A DNA stretch of 64,000 nt from Verrucomicrobiota bacterium (GCA_014193315.1 BJHS01000003.1:62001-126000); one strand, 5' to 3'. Positions 44,383-53,295 are shown, counted from the first letter of the stretch. The notes: generated by a model not told the origin, from the sequence alone. Program-made: numbers and translations.

Positions 44383-45027
44383 TCAGCGCCGGGCCGGGGT
44401 CAGCGCCTCGCGGAGGCGGCCGATCTGCTCCAGCCGCGCCTGCACCGCGGCCCGCTCCTCCTCGCGCGTGGCCAGGTGGATGCGGGCGTTCCAACGTAGG
44501 TACTCCTTGGCCAGGTGCCGCCGCGCGGGCTCGAGTTCCCACTCGCGACGCAGCCCCAGCTCGCTCGCCAGCGCCAGCGTCGCCGGCGCCAACCCGTCGA
44601 GGACATCGCCCGTCGTCCGCGGCGCCCGTTTCCGTCCGCCCGCCGCCGCCTTGCGCTGGCCGCGGCGGACATGCGCCACGTAGGCGGCGAACTGGGCGAC
44701 GGTCATCCCGAGCCCTGCCTCCGTCAGGGTGAGTTCGAGCCCGAACTCCCGGCCCACCGCGGTGAGAAAGGTCGCGGGGGCCGTTCGGCCGAGCGTCTCG
44801 CGAAGTGTCGCCTCTGCGGCGATCTTGCGCGGGGGCACGCGGGTGAGTTTGCCGAGGACCCAGGCGACCCGCTCGACTTCGCGGGCCCCGGTGGGGGCGG
44901 AGGGAATCGCGGCGCGCCGGCGGGGTCGTCGCCGCGGGGTCGCCGGCGACCGGCCGAAGGCCCACCACGCGGCGCCCAGCAGAAGGAGCAGGCCGGTGGC
45001 GGCCGTCGGCAGGAACCAGGTATCCAC
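44383..45027 (-). CDS. Membrane-anchored protein with ACP-like segment, partner of short Hsp70
   Basis: 214 residues. N-terminal membrane helix (TAATGLLLLLGAAWWAFG) and an Arg-rich linker. A region at about 60-125 (PPRKIAAEATLRETLGR, FGLELTLTEAGLGMTVAQFA, AYVAHVR) has the helix order of an acyl-carrier-like domain but no Ser in the usual Asp-Ser site. The C-terminal half is charged and helical (AKEYLRWNARIHLATREEER). No family recognised. It starts 2 bp after the Hsp70-like gene, so the two proteins are made together and probably interact. Confidence 0.6.
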   Translation of the reverse strand: MDTWFLPTAATGLLLLLGAAWWAFGRSPATPRRRPRRRAAIPSAPTGAREVERVAWVLGKLTRVPPRKIAAEATLRETLGRTAPATFLTAVGREFGLELTLTEAGLGMTVAQFAAYVAHVRRGQRKAAAGGRKRAPRTTGDVLDGLAPATLALASELGLRREWELEPARRHLAKEYLRWNARIHLATREEERAAVQARLEQIGRLREALTPARR

Positions 45028-45029
45028 GT

Positions 45030-46526
45030 TCAGCCGAGCGTGACCTTCGCGACGTTGAGCGAACCGCGGCCCGCGCCTTCATCGCGCAATTCGATGACGA
45101 GGGGTTGGCCGGTGCCAAGGTCGCGGAACTCCGCGCGCATGATCCCGTTGAGGTCGTAGGCGAAGGTGACTTCGATGGCTTGGTCGGCCGGGCGGCCGGC
45201 GGGCAGGGCCATCTCCACTTCGGCGATGCGCAGGACCATGAGCGGGTCGTTCTCGGGAATCGCGGACTGCGTGACCTCGCAGGTCAGGACGCGTTGATCG
45301 GCCTCGACGGTATAGTAGGTCCGGGTCCGGGCCACGGGCAGTTTCTCGCCCTTGGAAATGATGATGCTATTCTCCAGCACGCCGTCGTCGTCGAGCGAGA
45401 GCGTGCCGTAGTAGTGCGGGGCGATATCCTGGAAGCTGATCTCCGCGGCGCGTCGGCGCTGGGCGGGCGAGAGCTTCGCTGGGTCGGCCTTATGCGCGGC
45501 GTAGAGCGCGGCGCCAAGGGCCACCGCGGTGTCGGGGTCGCGGAGCTGCGGTTCTTGGCCGAAGACGCGGCGGACGGCCGCTTGGACGCTGGGCACACGA
45601 CAAGTGCCGCCGGCGAGGAAGACGCCGGCGAGTTCGCGGCGGTCGAGTCCGGCCCGTAGCAGCACGCCTTCGCAGGCCATCTCGGCTTGGGCGACGAGGC
45701 CCGCGATGGCGGCTTCGAATTCAGCCCGCGTCACCTCGACATGCACGCGACCGTGCTTGGCGGAACGGAGCGGGAGGCGGATGGCTTGCCGGGACGATAG
45801 CCGATGCTTGAGGTCTTCGGCGTCGGCCTTGGAGAACTCGCAATCGCCGGCGCGGAGCTCGTCGCCGGTTTCCGCCTGGAATTTGGCCGCCACGAGGGCG
45901 GAGAGCTTGGCATCGAAGTCTTTCCCGCCGAGCCGTTGCACGCCTTCGGTGAAGACGACTTGGACGGACATGCCCTTCGCGCGCACAAGGGAGACGTCGA
46001 ACGTCCCGCCGCCGAAATCGAAGACCGCATAGAGGCCGTCGAGCGGTTGCTTTTGGCCGCGCGCATAGGCGAGGGCCGCCGCGGTCGGCTCGTTGATCAT
46101 GTGCACCTGCGCGAAGCCCGCTCGGCGTGCGGCCTCGAGGGTGGCTTCGCGGGCGGCGTTGGTGAAGTTCGCGGGGATGGTGATGACCGCGAGGTCGACG
46201 GGGCCGTGGGCGGCTTCGGCGTGGGTGCGGACCTTGCGGAGCAGCAGGGCGGAGAGGTCGAGGGGCGTGACGCGTTGGCCGAAGACCGGGTGCGAGACCC
46301 CCGTGCCCATGTCACGCTTGAATTCCAGGAATGCGTGTTCGGCATCCTCGGCCATCGCGCGGGCTTCGCGGCCCACGACGACGTGCGTGGCGGTCTCGAA
46401 GCACAGGGCCGACGGGGTGATGGCCTCGCCTTCCCAGTCGCGGACGATTTCGGGGGCGCCGGACTCGTCGACGCGCGCGACGATGGTCGTCGTGGTGCCG
46501 AGGTCGATGCCGAGGAGGTGGGCCAT
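45030..46526 (-). CDS. Hsp70 (DnaK-like) protein lacking the lid domain
   Basis: 498 residues against about 630 for DnaK. Actin-like ATPase domain: LLGIDLGTTTTIVARVD, AVITIPANFTNAAREATLEA, INEPTAAALAYA, VFDFGGGTFDVSLV, FLAGGTCRVPSVQAAV. A beta-sandwich-like part follows (to 498), but the helical lid and acidic tail are missing. Such short Hsp70s act as specialised chaperones in dedicated systems. No DnaJ or GrpE is adjacent; instead a membrane-anchored protein follows. It is divergent from the SGNH gene. Confidence 0.9.
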   Translation of the reverse strand: MAHLLGIDLGTTTTIVARVDESGAPEIVRDWEGEAITPSALCFETATHVVVGREARAMAEDAEHAFLEFKRDMGTGVSHPVFGQRVTPLDLSALLLRKVRTHAEAAHGPVDLAVITIPANFTNAAREATLEAARRAGFAQVHMINEPTAAALAYARGQKQPLDGLYAVFDFGGGTFDVSLVRAKGMSVQVVFTEGVQRLGGKDFDAKLSALVAAKFQAETGDELRAGDCEFSKADAEDLKHRLSSRQAIRLPLRSAKHGRVHVEVTRAEFEAAIAGLVAQAEMACEGVLLRAGLDRRELAGVFLAGGTCRVPSVQAAVRRVFGQEPQLRDPDTAVALGAALYAAHKADPAKLSPAQRRRAAEISFQDIAPHYYGTLSLDDDGVLENSIIISKGEKLPVARTRTYYTVEADQRVLTCEVTQSAIPENDPLMVLRIAEVEMALPAGRPADQAIEVTFAYDLNGIMRAEFRDLGTGQPLVIELRDEGAGRGSLNVAKVTLG

Positions 46527-46617
46527 CCGTAAGGTTTATATGAACGTAAGGGGAGTGCGGGGGAAGGCGAAACCCTTTGCGCTTCCCAGCGGGCGGCAGG
46601 TCTTTAGTAAAGGGGTC

Positions 46618-47307
46618 ATGCGCCCCTTGCTGACCCTGCTGTGCCTGACCCTCGGCCTCGCCGCCGCCGAGCCCGCTCCCTTGGGCCCGATCGTCCAAGC
46701 CCTCGAAGTGAAGTGGCCGAAGAACCGGACCATGCATATCGTCTGCCATGGCCACAGCGTGCCGGCGGGCTATTTCGTCACGCCCATCGTCCAGTCCAAT
46801 CAAGCCTATCCCGCCGGCCTGCAGGCAGGCCTGCGCGAGAGCTTCCCGAACGCCGTGCTCAACGTCATCGTCACCGCCATCGGCGGTGAAGCCTCGGACC
46901 GCGGAGCCGCGCGGTTTGAACGCGACGTCCTGGCGCTGCGTCCCGCGGTGGTGACGATCGACTACTCCCTGAACGACCGTCGTATGGGCTTGGAGAAGGC
47001 CAAGGCCAATTGGAGTGCCATGATTGTCGCGGCCAAGGCGGCGGGCGTTAAAGTCATTTTACTGACCCCGACGCCGGATCAGTCGGCCAAGCTCGATGAC
47101 CCGCAGGACCCGCTGAACCTCCATGCGGAGCAGGTGCGGGCTTTAGCGAAGGAGCACGACGTCCTGCTCGTCGATAGCCTCGCGCTCTTCAAGGCCAAGG
47201 TCGCCGCGGGTACCCCGCTCAAGGACCTCATGTCGCAGGTCAACCACCCCAACGCCGCGGGCCACGCCCTCGTCACCGCCGCATTGCTGGACCTCTTCCG
47301 GCAGTAA
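46618..47307 (+). CDS. Secreted SGNH/GDSL-like hydrolase
   Basis: 229 residues from ATG 46618 with a signal peptide (1-17). The block-I nucleophile motif reads CHGHSVPAG, with His in place of the usual Asp of GDS. IGGEASDRGAARF is block II, IDYSLNDRRMGL the GxND-like block III, and NHPNAAGH the Asp/His block V with Asn for Asp. It probably removes acyl groups from polysaccharides. The two substitutions may affect activity or mark a subfamily. Confidence 0.85.
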   Translation: MRPLLTLLCLTLGLAAAEPAPLGPIVQALEVKWPKNRTMHIVCHGHSVPAGYFVTPIVQSNQAYPAGLQAGLRESFPNAVLNVIVTAIGGEASDRGAARFERDVLALRPAVVTIDYSLNDRRMGLEKAKANWSAMIVAAKAAGVKVILLTPTPDQSAKLDDPQDPLNLHAEQVRALAKEHDVLLVDSLALFKAKVAAGTPLKDLMSQVNHPNAAGHALVTAALLDLFRQ

Positions 47308-47359
47308 GCCGCAGTTTGCTGTTTCCTTCTGCCGTTCCCTCTCCAAATCTGTCGCTCCT

Positions 47360-47659
47360 ATGTTCCACCACGTCGTCTTCTTTTACCTGAAAAAGGGTAT
47401 CACCGCCGCCCAGCGCGCGGAATTCGAGGCTAAGCTCCGCGGCCTCCTCGCCATCAAGTCCATCCATAGCGGCTACGTCGGCGTCCCCAGCAAGCATGCC
47501 GTCCGCCCGATCATCGACACCGCGTACGACTTCGCCGAGTTCTTCGTCTTCAAGAACCACGCCGACCACGACGCCTACCAGGTCGACCCCATCCACGAGG
47601 CCTTCATCGCCGACTGCAAGGCCTACTGGGATTCGGTGAAGATCTACGACTTCGAATAA
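47360..47659 (+). CDS. Dabb (stress-responsive A/B barrel) domain protein
   Basis: 99 residues. FHHVVFFYLKKGITAAQRAE, IKSIHSGYVGVPSKHAVRP and FVFKNHADHDAYQVDPIHEA match the Dabb dimeric ferredoxin-like fold, with the typical final DSVKIYDFE strand. Function is not established for most members. It follows the SGNH gene by 52 bp and ends at a terminator. Confidence 0.88.
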   Translation: MFHHVVFFYLKKGITAAQRAEFEAKLRGLLAIKSIHSGYVGVPSKHAVRPIIDTAYDFAEFFVFKNHADHDAYQVDPIHEAFIADCKAYWDSVKIYDFE

Positions 47660-47682
47660 GCCGAGGTCCGGATGACCGCATC

Positions 47683-47711
47683 AAAAGACCGCCCACCCGG
47701 GCGGCCTTTTT
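47683..47711. terminator. Bidirectional intrinsic terminator
   Basis: AAAAGACCGCCC (47683-47694) pairs with GGGCGGCCTTTT (47699-47710) with one mismatch and a 4-nt loop. It separates the convergent Dabb and lipoprotein genes. Confidence 0.85.
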
Positions 47712-47714
47712 GGT

Positions 47715-48863
47715 TCACTTGGCCAACGGGCCGTCGTGCTTGGCGTGGAGGCGCTGCCAATAGTCTTTCCAATACTTGTCGTAGTAATCCTGAGCCGCGG
47801 TATCGATGTGTGGGAGTTTCTTCACCTTCGGGGCGGTGGTCGGGTCATAGCCAGCGAGGTGTCCTTGGCCGGCACGGAGGCGCGGTGACACGAAGCGCCA
47901 AGGGGTGTCGCCCATGACCTCCTTGCACAGTGCGGCGAGTGGGACGTCGTAGGCCTTCAGTTGATCGCGCGTGTGCAGTTGGTTGTGGTCGTGGTCCATG
48001 GTGCGGTTGGTGTCGAACCAGTCCTGCACGCCTTCGGCCCAGTATTCGGCGGAGTTCGTGCCGGCGTAGCATTGCTTGGGGCCACCGAAAACGATTAGCA
48101 CCTTGTCGTCTTTCGTCACGGTGACCTTGGCGTGGCTGGGTTGGCCGTTCACGAGGATGTCGCCCCCAGCGAGGCACTTCGCCAAGAAAGCGCGTGGTTG
48201 GTAAGGGAAAGCGGTGGCTAACGCATCCAGTAGGCTGACGGGCGTGGCGCTCTGGACCCGACGGAAGCGTTGGGCGGCGTAGCCATCTTGGTAGCGTCCA
48301 GCTTGCTTGGACTGCTCGAAGGAGGCCTTCACGCGGGCGTTCTGTTCAGGCGTGAAGCCGGCGCCTTGGATGACATGGCCGAACTCATGGATGAGGATGC
48401 TCTCCGACTGCATGCCGCCCTCGTATTCCATCACATCCTCTTCCGCGAAGAGCACGACCTGACGGCCCTCGACGCGCGTGAGGAAGCCCCGTTGGCGCCA
48501 GTTGTAGAAATCGAGTTCCTTGCCGGTCTTGTCCGACGCGAACAGCGGGACGTCGGAGGTTAGCTCATCATGGGCGACGATCACGCAGAGGAGCTTCTTC
48601 GCGCGGATGCGTTCGGCGATTTCCGGGGCGATGGTGGCCATCACTTGGTTGAATTGGTAGGCCGCCTCGCGGTGCGTGTGGTCGGCGACCTTGCTGGAGG
48701 TGGCGATGAGGATGCCCTGCACCAGCGTGCCCTTACGGAAGAACTTCGGTTCGAGCTTGTATTCCGTGGCCTGCTCCGCCGTCAGGGTCGGCACTGGTGC
48801 CAAGGCAGCCGATTGGCAGCCCGAGACTAAAGCGAGCAGGCAGAGTGCGAGGGGGAAGCGCAT
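47715..48863 (-). CDS. Lipoprotein with a HExxH metallopeptidase-like motif
   Basis: 382 residues. The signal ends VSGC with lipidated Cys16. The zinc-site candidate SILIHEFGHVIQGAGFTPEQ lies near residue 160. A third ligand could be in SAEYWAEGVQDWFDTN near 275, where a Glu sits in a helix. The rest is alpha/beta, with KELDFYNWRQRGFLTRVEGR and a Tyr-rich tail (DYYDKYWKDYWQRLH). I do not recognise a named peptidase family. Likely anchored in the outer membrane facing the periplasm. Confidence 0.72.
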   Translation of the reverse strand: MRFPLALCLLALVSGCQSAALAPVPTLTAEQATEYKLEPKFFRKGTLVQGILIATSSKVADHTHREAAYQFNQVMATIAPEIAERIRAKKLLCVIVAHDELTSDVPLFASDKTGKELDFYNWRQRGFLTRVEGRQVVLFAEEDVMEYEGGMQSESILIHEFGHVIQGAGFTPEQNARVKASFEQSKQAGRYQDGYAAQRFRRVQSATPVSLLDALATAFPYQPRAFLAKCLAGGDILVNGQPSHAKVTVTKDDKVLIVFGGPKQCYAGTNSAEYWAEGVQDWFDTNRTMDHDHNQLHTRDQLKAYDVPLAALCKEVMGDTPWRFVSPRLRAGQGHLAGYDPTTAPKVKKLPHIDTAAQDYYDKYWKDYWQRLHAKHDGPLAK

Positions 48864-48944
48864 TGGGGGAGATTGGTTTATCGTCTGACTTGGTCGATGG
48901 CGAAACCTCGGGTGGGGCTACGCATCTGTCTGCTGATAGGGCGA

Positions 48945-48976
48945 TTGTAAACCTAGCCGCACTTCTGGCTTAACAA
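48945..48976 (+). promoter_or_regulatory. BirA-like biotin operator upstream of bioA
   Basis: TTGTAAACC (48945-48953), 14-base spacer, then GCTTAACAA (48968-48976). The bacterial BirA site is TTGTAAACC-N14/15-GGTTTACAA. The left half matches fully and the right half at seven of nine positions. It lies 29 bp before the bioA start, the expected place for biotin-responsive repression. Confidence 0.75.
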
Positions 48977-49004
48977 TGGGCCGGGAGGGCCCTAGATAAA
49001 AGGG

Positions 49005-50387
49005 GTGCCGACTGCCCCTGCAGCTGTCCCGTCCGTCTTGGACGTCCTCGATGCCGCTGACCGGCGCTTCGGGTGGCACCCGTTCACCCAAATGCAGGAA
49101 TACCAGGACAACCCCCGGCTCCACTTGGTCCGGGGTGAGGGTTCCTGGCTGATCGACGGGGAAGGGCGGCGCTACCTCGATGGGAACGCCTCGGTCTGGA
49201 CAAATGTCCACGGGCATAACGACCCCGACCTCAACCGGGCCCTCCGTGAGCAGGCTGAGCAGGTCGCGCACGTCACCCTCCTCGGGCTCAACCACCCGGT
49301 CGCGACCGAGCTGGCCGAGGATCTCGCCGGGCTCACCGGCGGCGCGCTGCCCCGCTGCCTCTTCACCGACAATGGCAGCAACGCCGTGGAGGTCGCCCTG
49401 AAGCTCTCGTTCCAGTACTGGCAACTCGTCGGCCAGCCCGCCAGGCGCGGGGTAATCTCGATGGAAGGCGCCTACCATGGCGATACCTTCGGCACGATGG
49501 CCGTCGGCGACCGTTCGGAGTTCCACCGACGTTTCAACCCCTGGCTCTTCGCCGCGCAGACTTTCCCCGCGCCGACGCACTCCGAATGCGCCGGCCAGGT
49601 GGCCCGTTCCGACGCCACCGCCTCGCTGGCCGCGCTCCGGGCCATCCTGGAACGCGACGGCCCCACGACGGCTTGCCTGATCCTCGAACCTCGCGTGCAG
49701 GGCGCCGCCGGGATGGTCCAGCAGCCCGCAGGTTTCGTGAAGGCCGTCACCGAGCTGTGCCGTCGACATGACGTGCACCTGATCCTCGACGAGGTCTTTA
49801 CCGGTTTCGGCCGTCTGGGCGCACTCACCTCCGCCGAGACCGAAGGCGTCGTCCCGGATTTCCTCTGCCTCGCGAAAGGCCTCGCCGCCGGCTACCTGCC
49901 GTTGGCCGCCACGCTAACGTCCGAGAAGGTATACGAGGCTTTCCTCGGCGCGTTCTCGGAAGGGAAGACCTTCTTCCATGGCCATACTTTCTCGGGCAAT
50001 CCGCTTGGCTGCGCGGTCGCCCGTGCTTCGCTCTGCAAGCTGAAGCCGATGCTGGCCTCGGGTCAGGTCGCCGAACGCGCCGCGCTCCTCGGCAGTGAGA
50101 TGGAGGCCGCCTTCGCCGGACACGTGCATGTGTGTACGTTCCGTCAGCTCGGTCTCACGGGCTCCGTCGAATTCAAGCCCGCCGCCGCCGATTGCTGGCC
50201 GACCGATACCCGTGCGGGTTATCGCGTCGCCCTCGCGGCCCGACGTCACGGACTCGTCATCCGCCCGCTCGGCGATTCGATCCTGTTCGTCCCCCCGATC
50301 TCCATCCAAGCCGACGAAGTGAAGCACCTCGTCCATGCCGTCCGCCTCGCGATGGACGAAGTCCTGCCCCAGTTAAAAGCCGACTAG
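49005..50387 (+). CDS. bioA: Adenosylmethionine-8-amino-7-oxononanoate aminotransferase
   Basis: 460 residues from GTG 49005. WHPFTQMQEY, YLDGNASVWTNVHGHNDPDL, FTDNGSNAVEVALKLS, EGAYHGDTFGTMAV, LDEVFTGFGRLG, and the PLP Lys in CLAKGLAAGYLPLA are BioA hallmarks. It transaminates KAPA to DAPA with SAM as donor. The GTG sits directly after AAAAGGG, a very close ribosome site, so a start a few codons later is possible. It is the first gene of the biotin operon and follows the BirA-like operator. Confidence 0.95.
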   Translation: MPTAPAAVPSVLDVLDAADRRFGWHPFTQMQEYQDNPRLHLVRGEGSWLIDGEGRRYLDGNASVWTNVHGHNDPDLNRALREQAEQVAHVTLLGLNHPVATELAEDLAGLTGGALPRCLFTDNGSNAVEVALKLSFQYWQLVGQPARRGVISMEGAYHGDTFGTMAVGDRSEFHRRFNPWLFAAQTFPAPTHSECAGQVARSDATASLAALRAILERDGPTTACLILEPRVQGAAGMVQQPAGFVKAVTELCRRHDVHLILDEVFTGFGRLGALTSAETEGVVPDFLCLAKGLAAGYLPLAATLTSEKVYEAFLGAFSEGKTFFHGHTFSGNPLGCAVARASLCKLKPMLASGQVAERAALLGSEMEAAFAGHVHVCTFRQLGLTGSVEFKPAAADCWPTDTRAGYRVALAARRHGLVIRPLGDSILFVPPISIQADEVKHLVHAVRLAMDEVLPQLKAD

Positions 50388-50412
50388 GTCGGCACGCAGT
50401 GCCGACCCTACC
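50387..50412 (-). repeat. REP-like palindrome between bioA and bioB
   Basis: GGTCGGCAC (50387-50395), loop GCA, GTGCCGACC (50399-50407), then CTACC. On the minus strand this is a GGTAG head followed by a 9-bp stem and 3-nt loop, the same geometry as the array at 54662-54948. It overlaps the last base of the bioA stop. Confidence 0.7.
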
Positions 50413-50416
50413 TTTC

Positions 50417-50451
50417 CCCGATACTCGATACTCTAAACTCCATACTCTATC
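50417..50451. repeat. Five heptads forming the bioB leader
   Basis: CCCGATA, CTCGATA, CTCTAAA, CTCCATA, CTCTATC run without a break to 3 bp before the bioB ATG. They leave no purine-rich ribosome site. Confidence 0.65.
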
Positions 50452-50454
50452 ATT

Positions 50455-51525
50455 ATGCCCAACCTCACCGAAGCCCGAGCGCTCTACGACCTGCCGCTCA
50501 ACACGCTGATCTTCAAGGCTCAGCAAGTCCATCAGGCCAACCAGGATCCGGCCGGCGTGCAGCTCTGCACCCTGAAGTCGATCAAGACCGGCGCCTGCCC
50601 CGAAGACTGCGCCTACTGCCCGCAGTCGGTGCACAACAACACCGGCCTCGAGAGCGAAGCCCTGATGGAGACGCAGGCGATCCTCGCCGACGCGCGTAAG
50701 GCGAAGGCCGGCGGCGCGACCCGCTTCTGCATGGGCGCCGCCTGGCGACGCGTGAACGACGGCAAGCAGTTCGACAGCGTCCTGAACACGGTCTCGGGCG
50801 TGAAGGAACTCGGCCTCGAAGTCTGCTGCACCCTCGGGATGGTCAGCGAAGCCCAGGCCGCCCGCCTCAAGCAGGCGGGTTGCGACGTCTATAACCACAA
50901 CCTCGACACCTCCCGCGAGCACTACTCGAAGATCATCACTACCCGCACCTATGACGATCGTCTCCAGACGCTCTCGAACGTCCGCAAAGCCGGCCTCGAA
51001 GTCTGCTCCGGCGGTATCATCGGCATGGGCGAGACGGTCGACGACCGCTTGAAGATGCTCGTCGAGCTCGCCCAGCTCGACCCTCAGCCCGACTCAGTGC
51101 CGATCAACGCCCTGGTGGCCGTCGAAGGCACGCCGCTCGCGGGCCGCAAGTTCGTCGATACGATCGAGTTCGTCCGCACGATCGCGGTCGCCCGGATCCT
51201 GATGCCGAAGGCGATGGTCCGCCTCTCCGCCGGCCGTGCCAACATGAACGACGAGACGCAGGCCCTCTGCTACCTCGCCGGCGCCAACTCGATCTTCCTC
51301 GGCGAGAAGCTCCTTACGACGGGCAATCCCGACATCGAGGAGGACATGAACCTGATGAAGCGTCTCGGCCTGCACCCGATGCACCCGGACGAAGCCCGTC
51401 GCATCCATCGTGGCGAACTCGCCCCGTCCGCCGCCAAGCCGGCCGAATGGCCGAGCGTCGCGGAATTCGCCGCGGCCAACGCGGCCGAAGAATCCTGCGG
51501 CAAGGGCGGTTGCGGCTGCAAGTAA
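50455..51525 (+). CDS. bioB: Biotin synthase
   Basis: 356 residues. The radical-SAM cluster [13 protein letters not shown] (Cys48, 52, 55) is present. [37 protein letters not shown] and [10 protein letters not shown] are conserved BioB stretches holding the second FeS-cluster ligands. It inserts sulfur into dethiobiotin. The C-terminus has an unusual Cys-rich tail (CGKGGCGCK). There is no clear ribosome site: the 35 bases before ATG are pyrimidine-rich heptads. It runs into bioD one base later. Confidence 0.96.
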   Translation: MPNLTEARALYDLPLNTLIFKAQQVHQANQDPAGVQLCTLKSIKTGACPEDCAYCPQSVHNNTGLESEALMETQAILADARKAKAGGATRFCMGAAWRRVNDGKQFDSVLNTVSGVKELGLEVCCTLGMVSEAQAARLKQAGCDVYNHNLDTSREHYSKIITTRTYDDRLQTLSNVRKAGLEVCSGGIIGMGETVDDRLKMLVELAQLDPQPDSVPINALVAVEGTPLAGRKFVDTIEFVRTIAVARILMPKAMVRLSAGRANMNDETQALCYLAGANSIFLGEKLLTTGNPDIEEDMNLMKRLGLHPMHPDEARRIHRGELAPSAAKPAEWPSVAEFAAANAAEESCGKGGCGCK

Positions 51526-51526
51526 C

Positions 51527-52153
51527 ATGGCCGTCGTCTTCGTCACCGGCAGCGACACCGGCGTGGGCAAGACCCACGTCGCCGGCCTGCTCGCGCGTCG
51601 CCTTTCCCGCGACGGTTTCACGCAGGTCATCAAGCCGGTGGAATCGGGTGCGGGCGCCGGTCGTCCGGACGACGCCAAGAAGGCCGCAGGCCAATGGGCC
51701 GAAGCCCACACGCTGATTTCCTTGCCCGCCCCGATCGCCCCGCTCGCCGCGGCGAAGAAGGCCCGCAAGCCGCTCGACCTCGCGCTGCTCCTCAGGCTCT
51801 ACAAGGCCGTCCCGCATGCGCCGTGTCGCGTCGTCGAAGGCGCGGGTGGCGTGGCCGTGCCGATCGACCCCAAGGGCAAGGACTGGGCGGACTTCGCCGC
51901 CGCCATCCAGCCGACCGTCGCCATCGTGGTGGTCGAGGATCGCCTCGGCGCAATCAACCAGGCGCGTCTGGCGATCTCCTATCTCCGTCGCCGTTACGAC
52001 GGGCCCATCGGCGTCTGGCTCAACGCGAGCAAGAAGCCTTCGAAGGAAGTCGCCGCCGCGAACCGCGCCGGTCTGGCCGAATCCTGGATTCCGTTGCTGG
52101 GCGAATCCGGCAAAGGCGAAAAGTCCGCCCGCTTCCACTTCCTGCCCCGATGA
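51527..52153 (+). CDS. bioD: Dethiobiotin synthetase
   Basis: 208 residues from ATG 51527. P-loop TGSDTGVGKTHVAGLLA, IKPVESGAGAG and VVEGAGGVAVPID are BioD signatures. It closes the ureido ring of DAPA with CO2 and ATP. Start one base after the bioB stop; its stop overlaps bioF (ATGA). Confidence 0.92.
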   Translation: MAVVFVTGSDTGVGKTHVAGLLARRLSRDGFTQVIKPVESGAGAGRPDDAKKAAGQWAEAHTLISLPAPIAPLAAAKKARKPLDLALLLRLYKAVPHAPCRVVEGAGGVAVPIDPKGKDWADFAAAIQPTVAIVVVEDRLGAINQARLAISYLRRRYDGPIGVWLNASKKPSKEVAAANRAGLAESWIPLLGESGKGEKSARFHFLPR

Positions 52154-53295
52154 ACGCGGCCTTGCTGCAGCGCCTGCGCCAGTCCCTCGCCCAGCGCGAG
52201 GGCTCGTCGTTGCGCCGCAAGCTGGCCGCCCGCGCCTCGGCGGATACGCGCGTCAACCTGGCCGATAACGATTACCTCGGTCTCTCCCGCGACCCCGCGG
52301 TCGTCGCCGCCGGCGTCGCCGCGCTCCACGAATGGGGCGCCTCTTCCTCCGCCTCGCCGCTGGTCACAGGCTACACCGAGATCCACCAGAAGCTCGAGCA
52401 GACCCTCGCCGCCTGGCAGGGCTATGCGCACGGGCTGGTAATGAACACGGGCTTCTCGGCCAATTCCGCGGTGCTCGGCGGACTGCCGAAGAAGGGCGAC
52501 CTCATCCTCGCCGACCGCTTGGTCCACGCGAGCATGCTCGACGGCATCATGGCTTCAGGCGCCCGCCTTCGTCGGTTCGCCCATAACGACCTCGACGCGC
52601 TCGAGCTCATGCTCCACGAGGAGCCGGCCTTGGATGGCGTCATCTTTGTCGTCACGGAAAGCGTCTACTCGATGGACGGCGACAGCCCGGACCTGAAGCG
52701 TCTGGCCTCGCTGCGTAAGCGCTTTGGTTTCTGCTGGGTGCTCGACGAAGCCCATGCCACGGGTTGGTTCGGTTCTACGGGTTCCGGCCTGCAGGAAGCC
52801 CAAGGCGCCTTCGCCGCCGCCGATATCGTGGTCGGCACCCTGGGCAAAGGCCTCGGCTCCCAGGGCGCCTACGTGCTTTCGCATGCCCCGGAAGTCCGCG
52901 ATGCCCTGATCAACTTCGCCGGCGAGTTCGTCTACTCGACCTACCTCGCCCCGTCCTGCGCCGCCGCCGCGCTCGCTGCGGTCGAGCGCGTGAAGGGGAT
53001 GTCCGCCGAGAGGGCCGAACTCCACGCGCTCTCCCATGCCTGGCGCGACGGACTGGTCGAAGCCGGCTTCGCGGTGCCTTCGGGCGACTCGCCGATCATC
53101 CCGCTCATCCTGGGCGACTCGGACGTCACCTTGAAATACGCCACCGCGCTCCGCGCCGCCGGCTTCATGGTCTCCGCCATCCGCCCGCCCACGGTGCCCG
53201 TGCGTACCGGTCGGATCCGCCTCTCGCTCCGTCGAGGCCTTTCTCCCGCCGTGCTGTCCTCGTTTATCTCCGCCTTGAAGGGCGTCTCGTCATGA
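52150..53295 (+). CDS. bioF: 8-amino-7-oxononanoate synthase
   Basis: 381 residues from ATG 52150. NLADNDYLGLSRDPAVVAAG, GASSSASPLVTGYTEIHQKL, DEAHATGWFG and the PLP Lys in VGTLGKGLGSQGAYVLS define the alpha-oxoamine synthase BioF. It condenses pimeloyl-ACP/CoA with alanine. A long upstream extension of the frame overlaps bioD and is rejected. Four-base overlaps on both sides keep it within the tight operon. Confidence 0.95.
   Translation: MNAALLQRLRQSLAQREGSSLRRKLAARASADTRVNLADNDYLGLSRDPAVVAAGVAALHEWGASSSASPLVTGYTEIHQKLEQTLAAWQGYAHGLVMNTGFSANSAVLGGLPKKGDLILADRLVHASMLDGIMASGARLRRFAHNDLDALELMLHEEPALDGVIFVVTESVYSMDGDSPDLKRLASLRKRFGFCWVLDEAHATGWFGSTGSGLQEAQGAFAAADIVVGTLGKGLGSQGAYVLSHAPEVRDALINFAGEFVYSTYLAPSCAAAALAAVERVKGMSAERAELHALSHAWRDGLVEAGFAVPSGDSPIIPLILGDSDVTLKYATALRAAGFMVSAIRPPTVPVRTGRIRLSLRRGLSPAVLSSFISALKGVSS

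Noticed and set aside
51694-52149. 152-residue N-terminal extension of bioF
   Set aside because: Out-of-frame reading of bioD; BioF homology begins at the ATG that overlaps the bioD stop.
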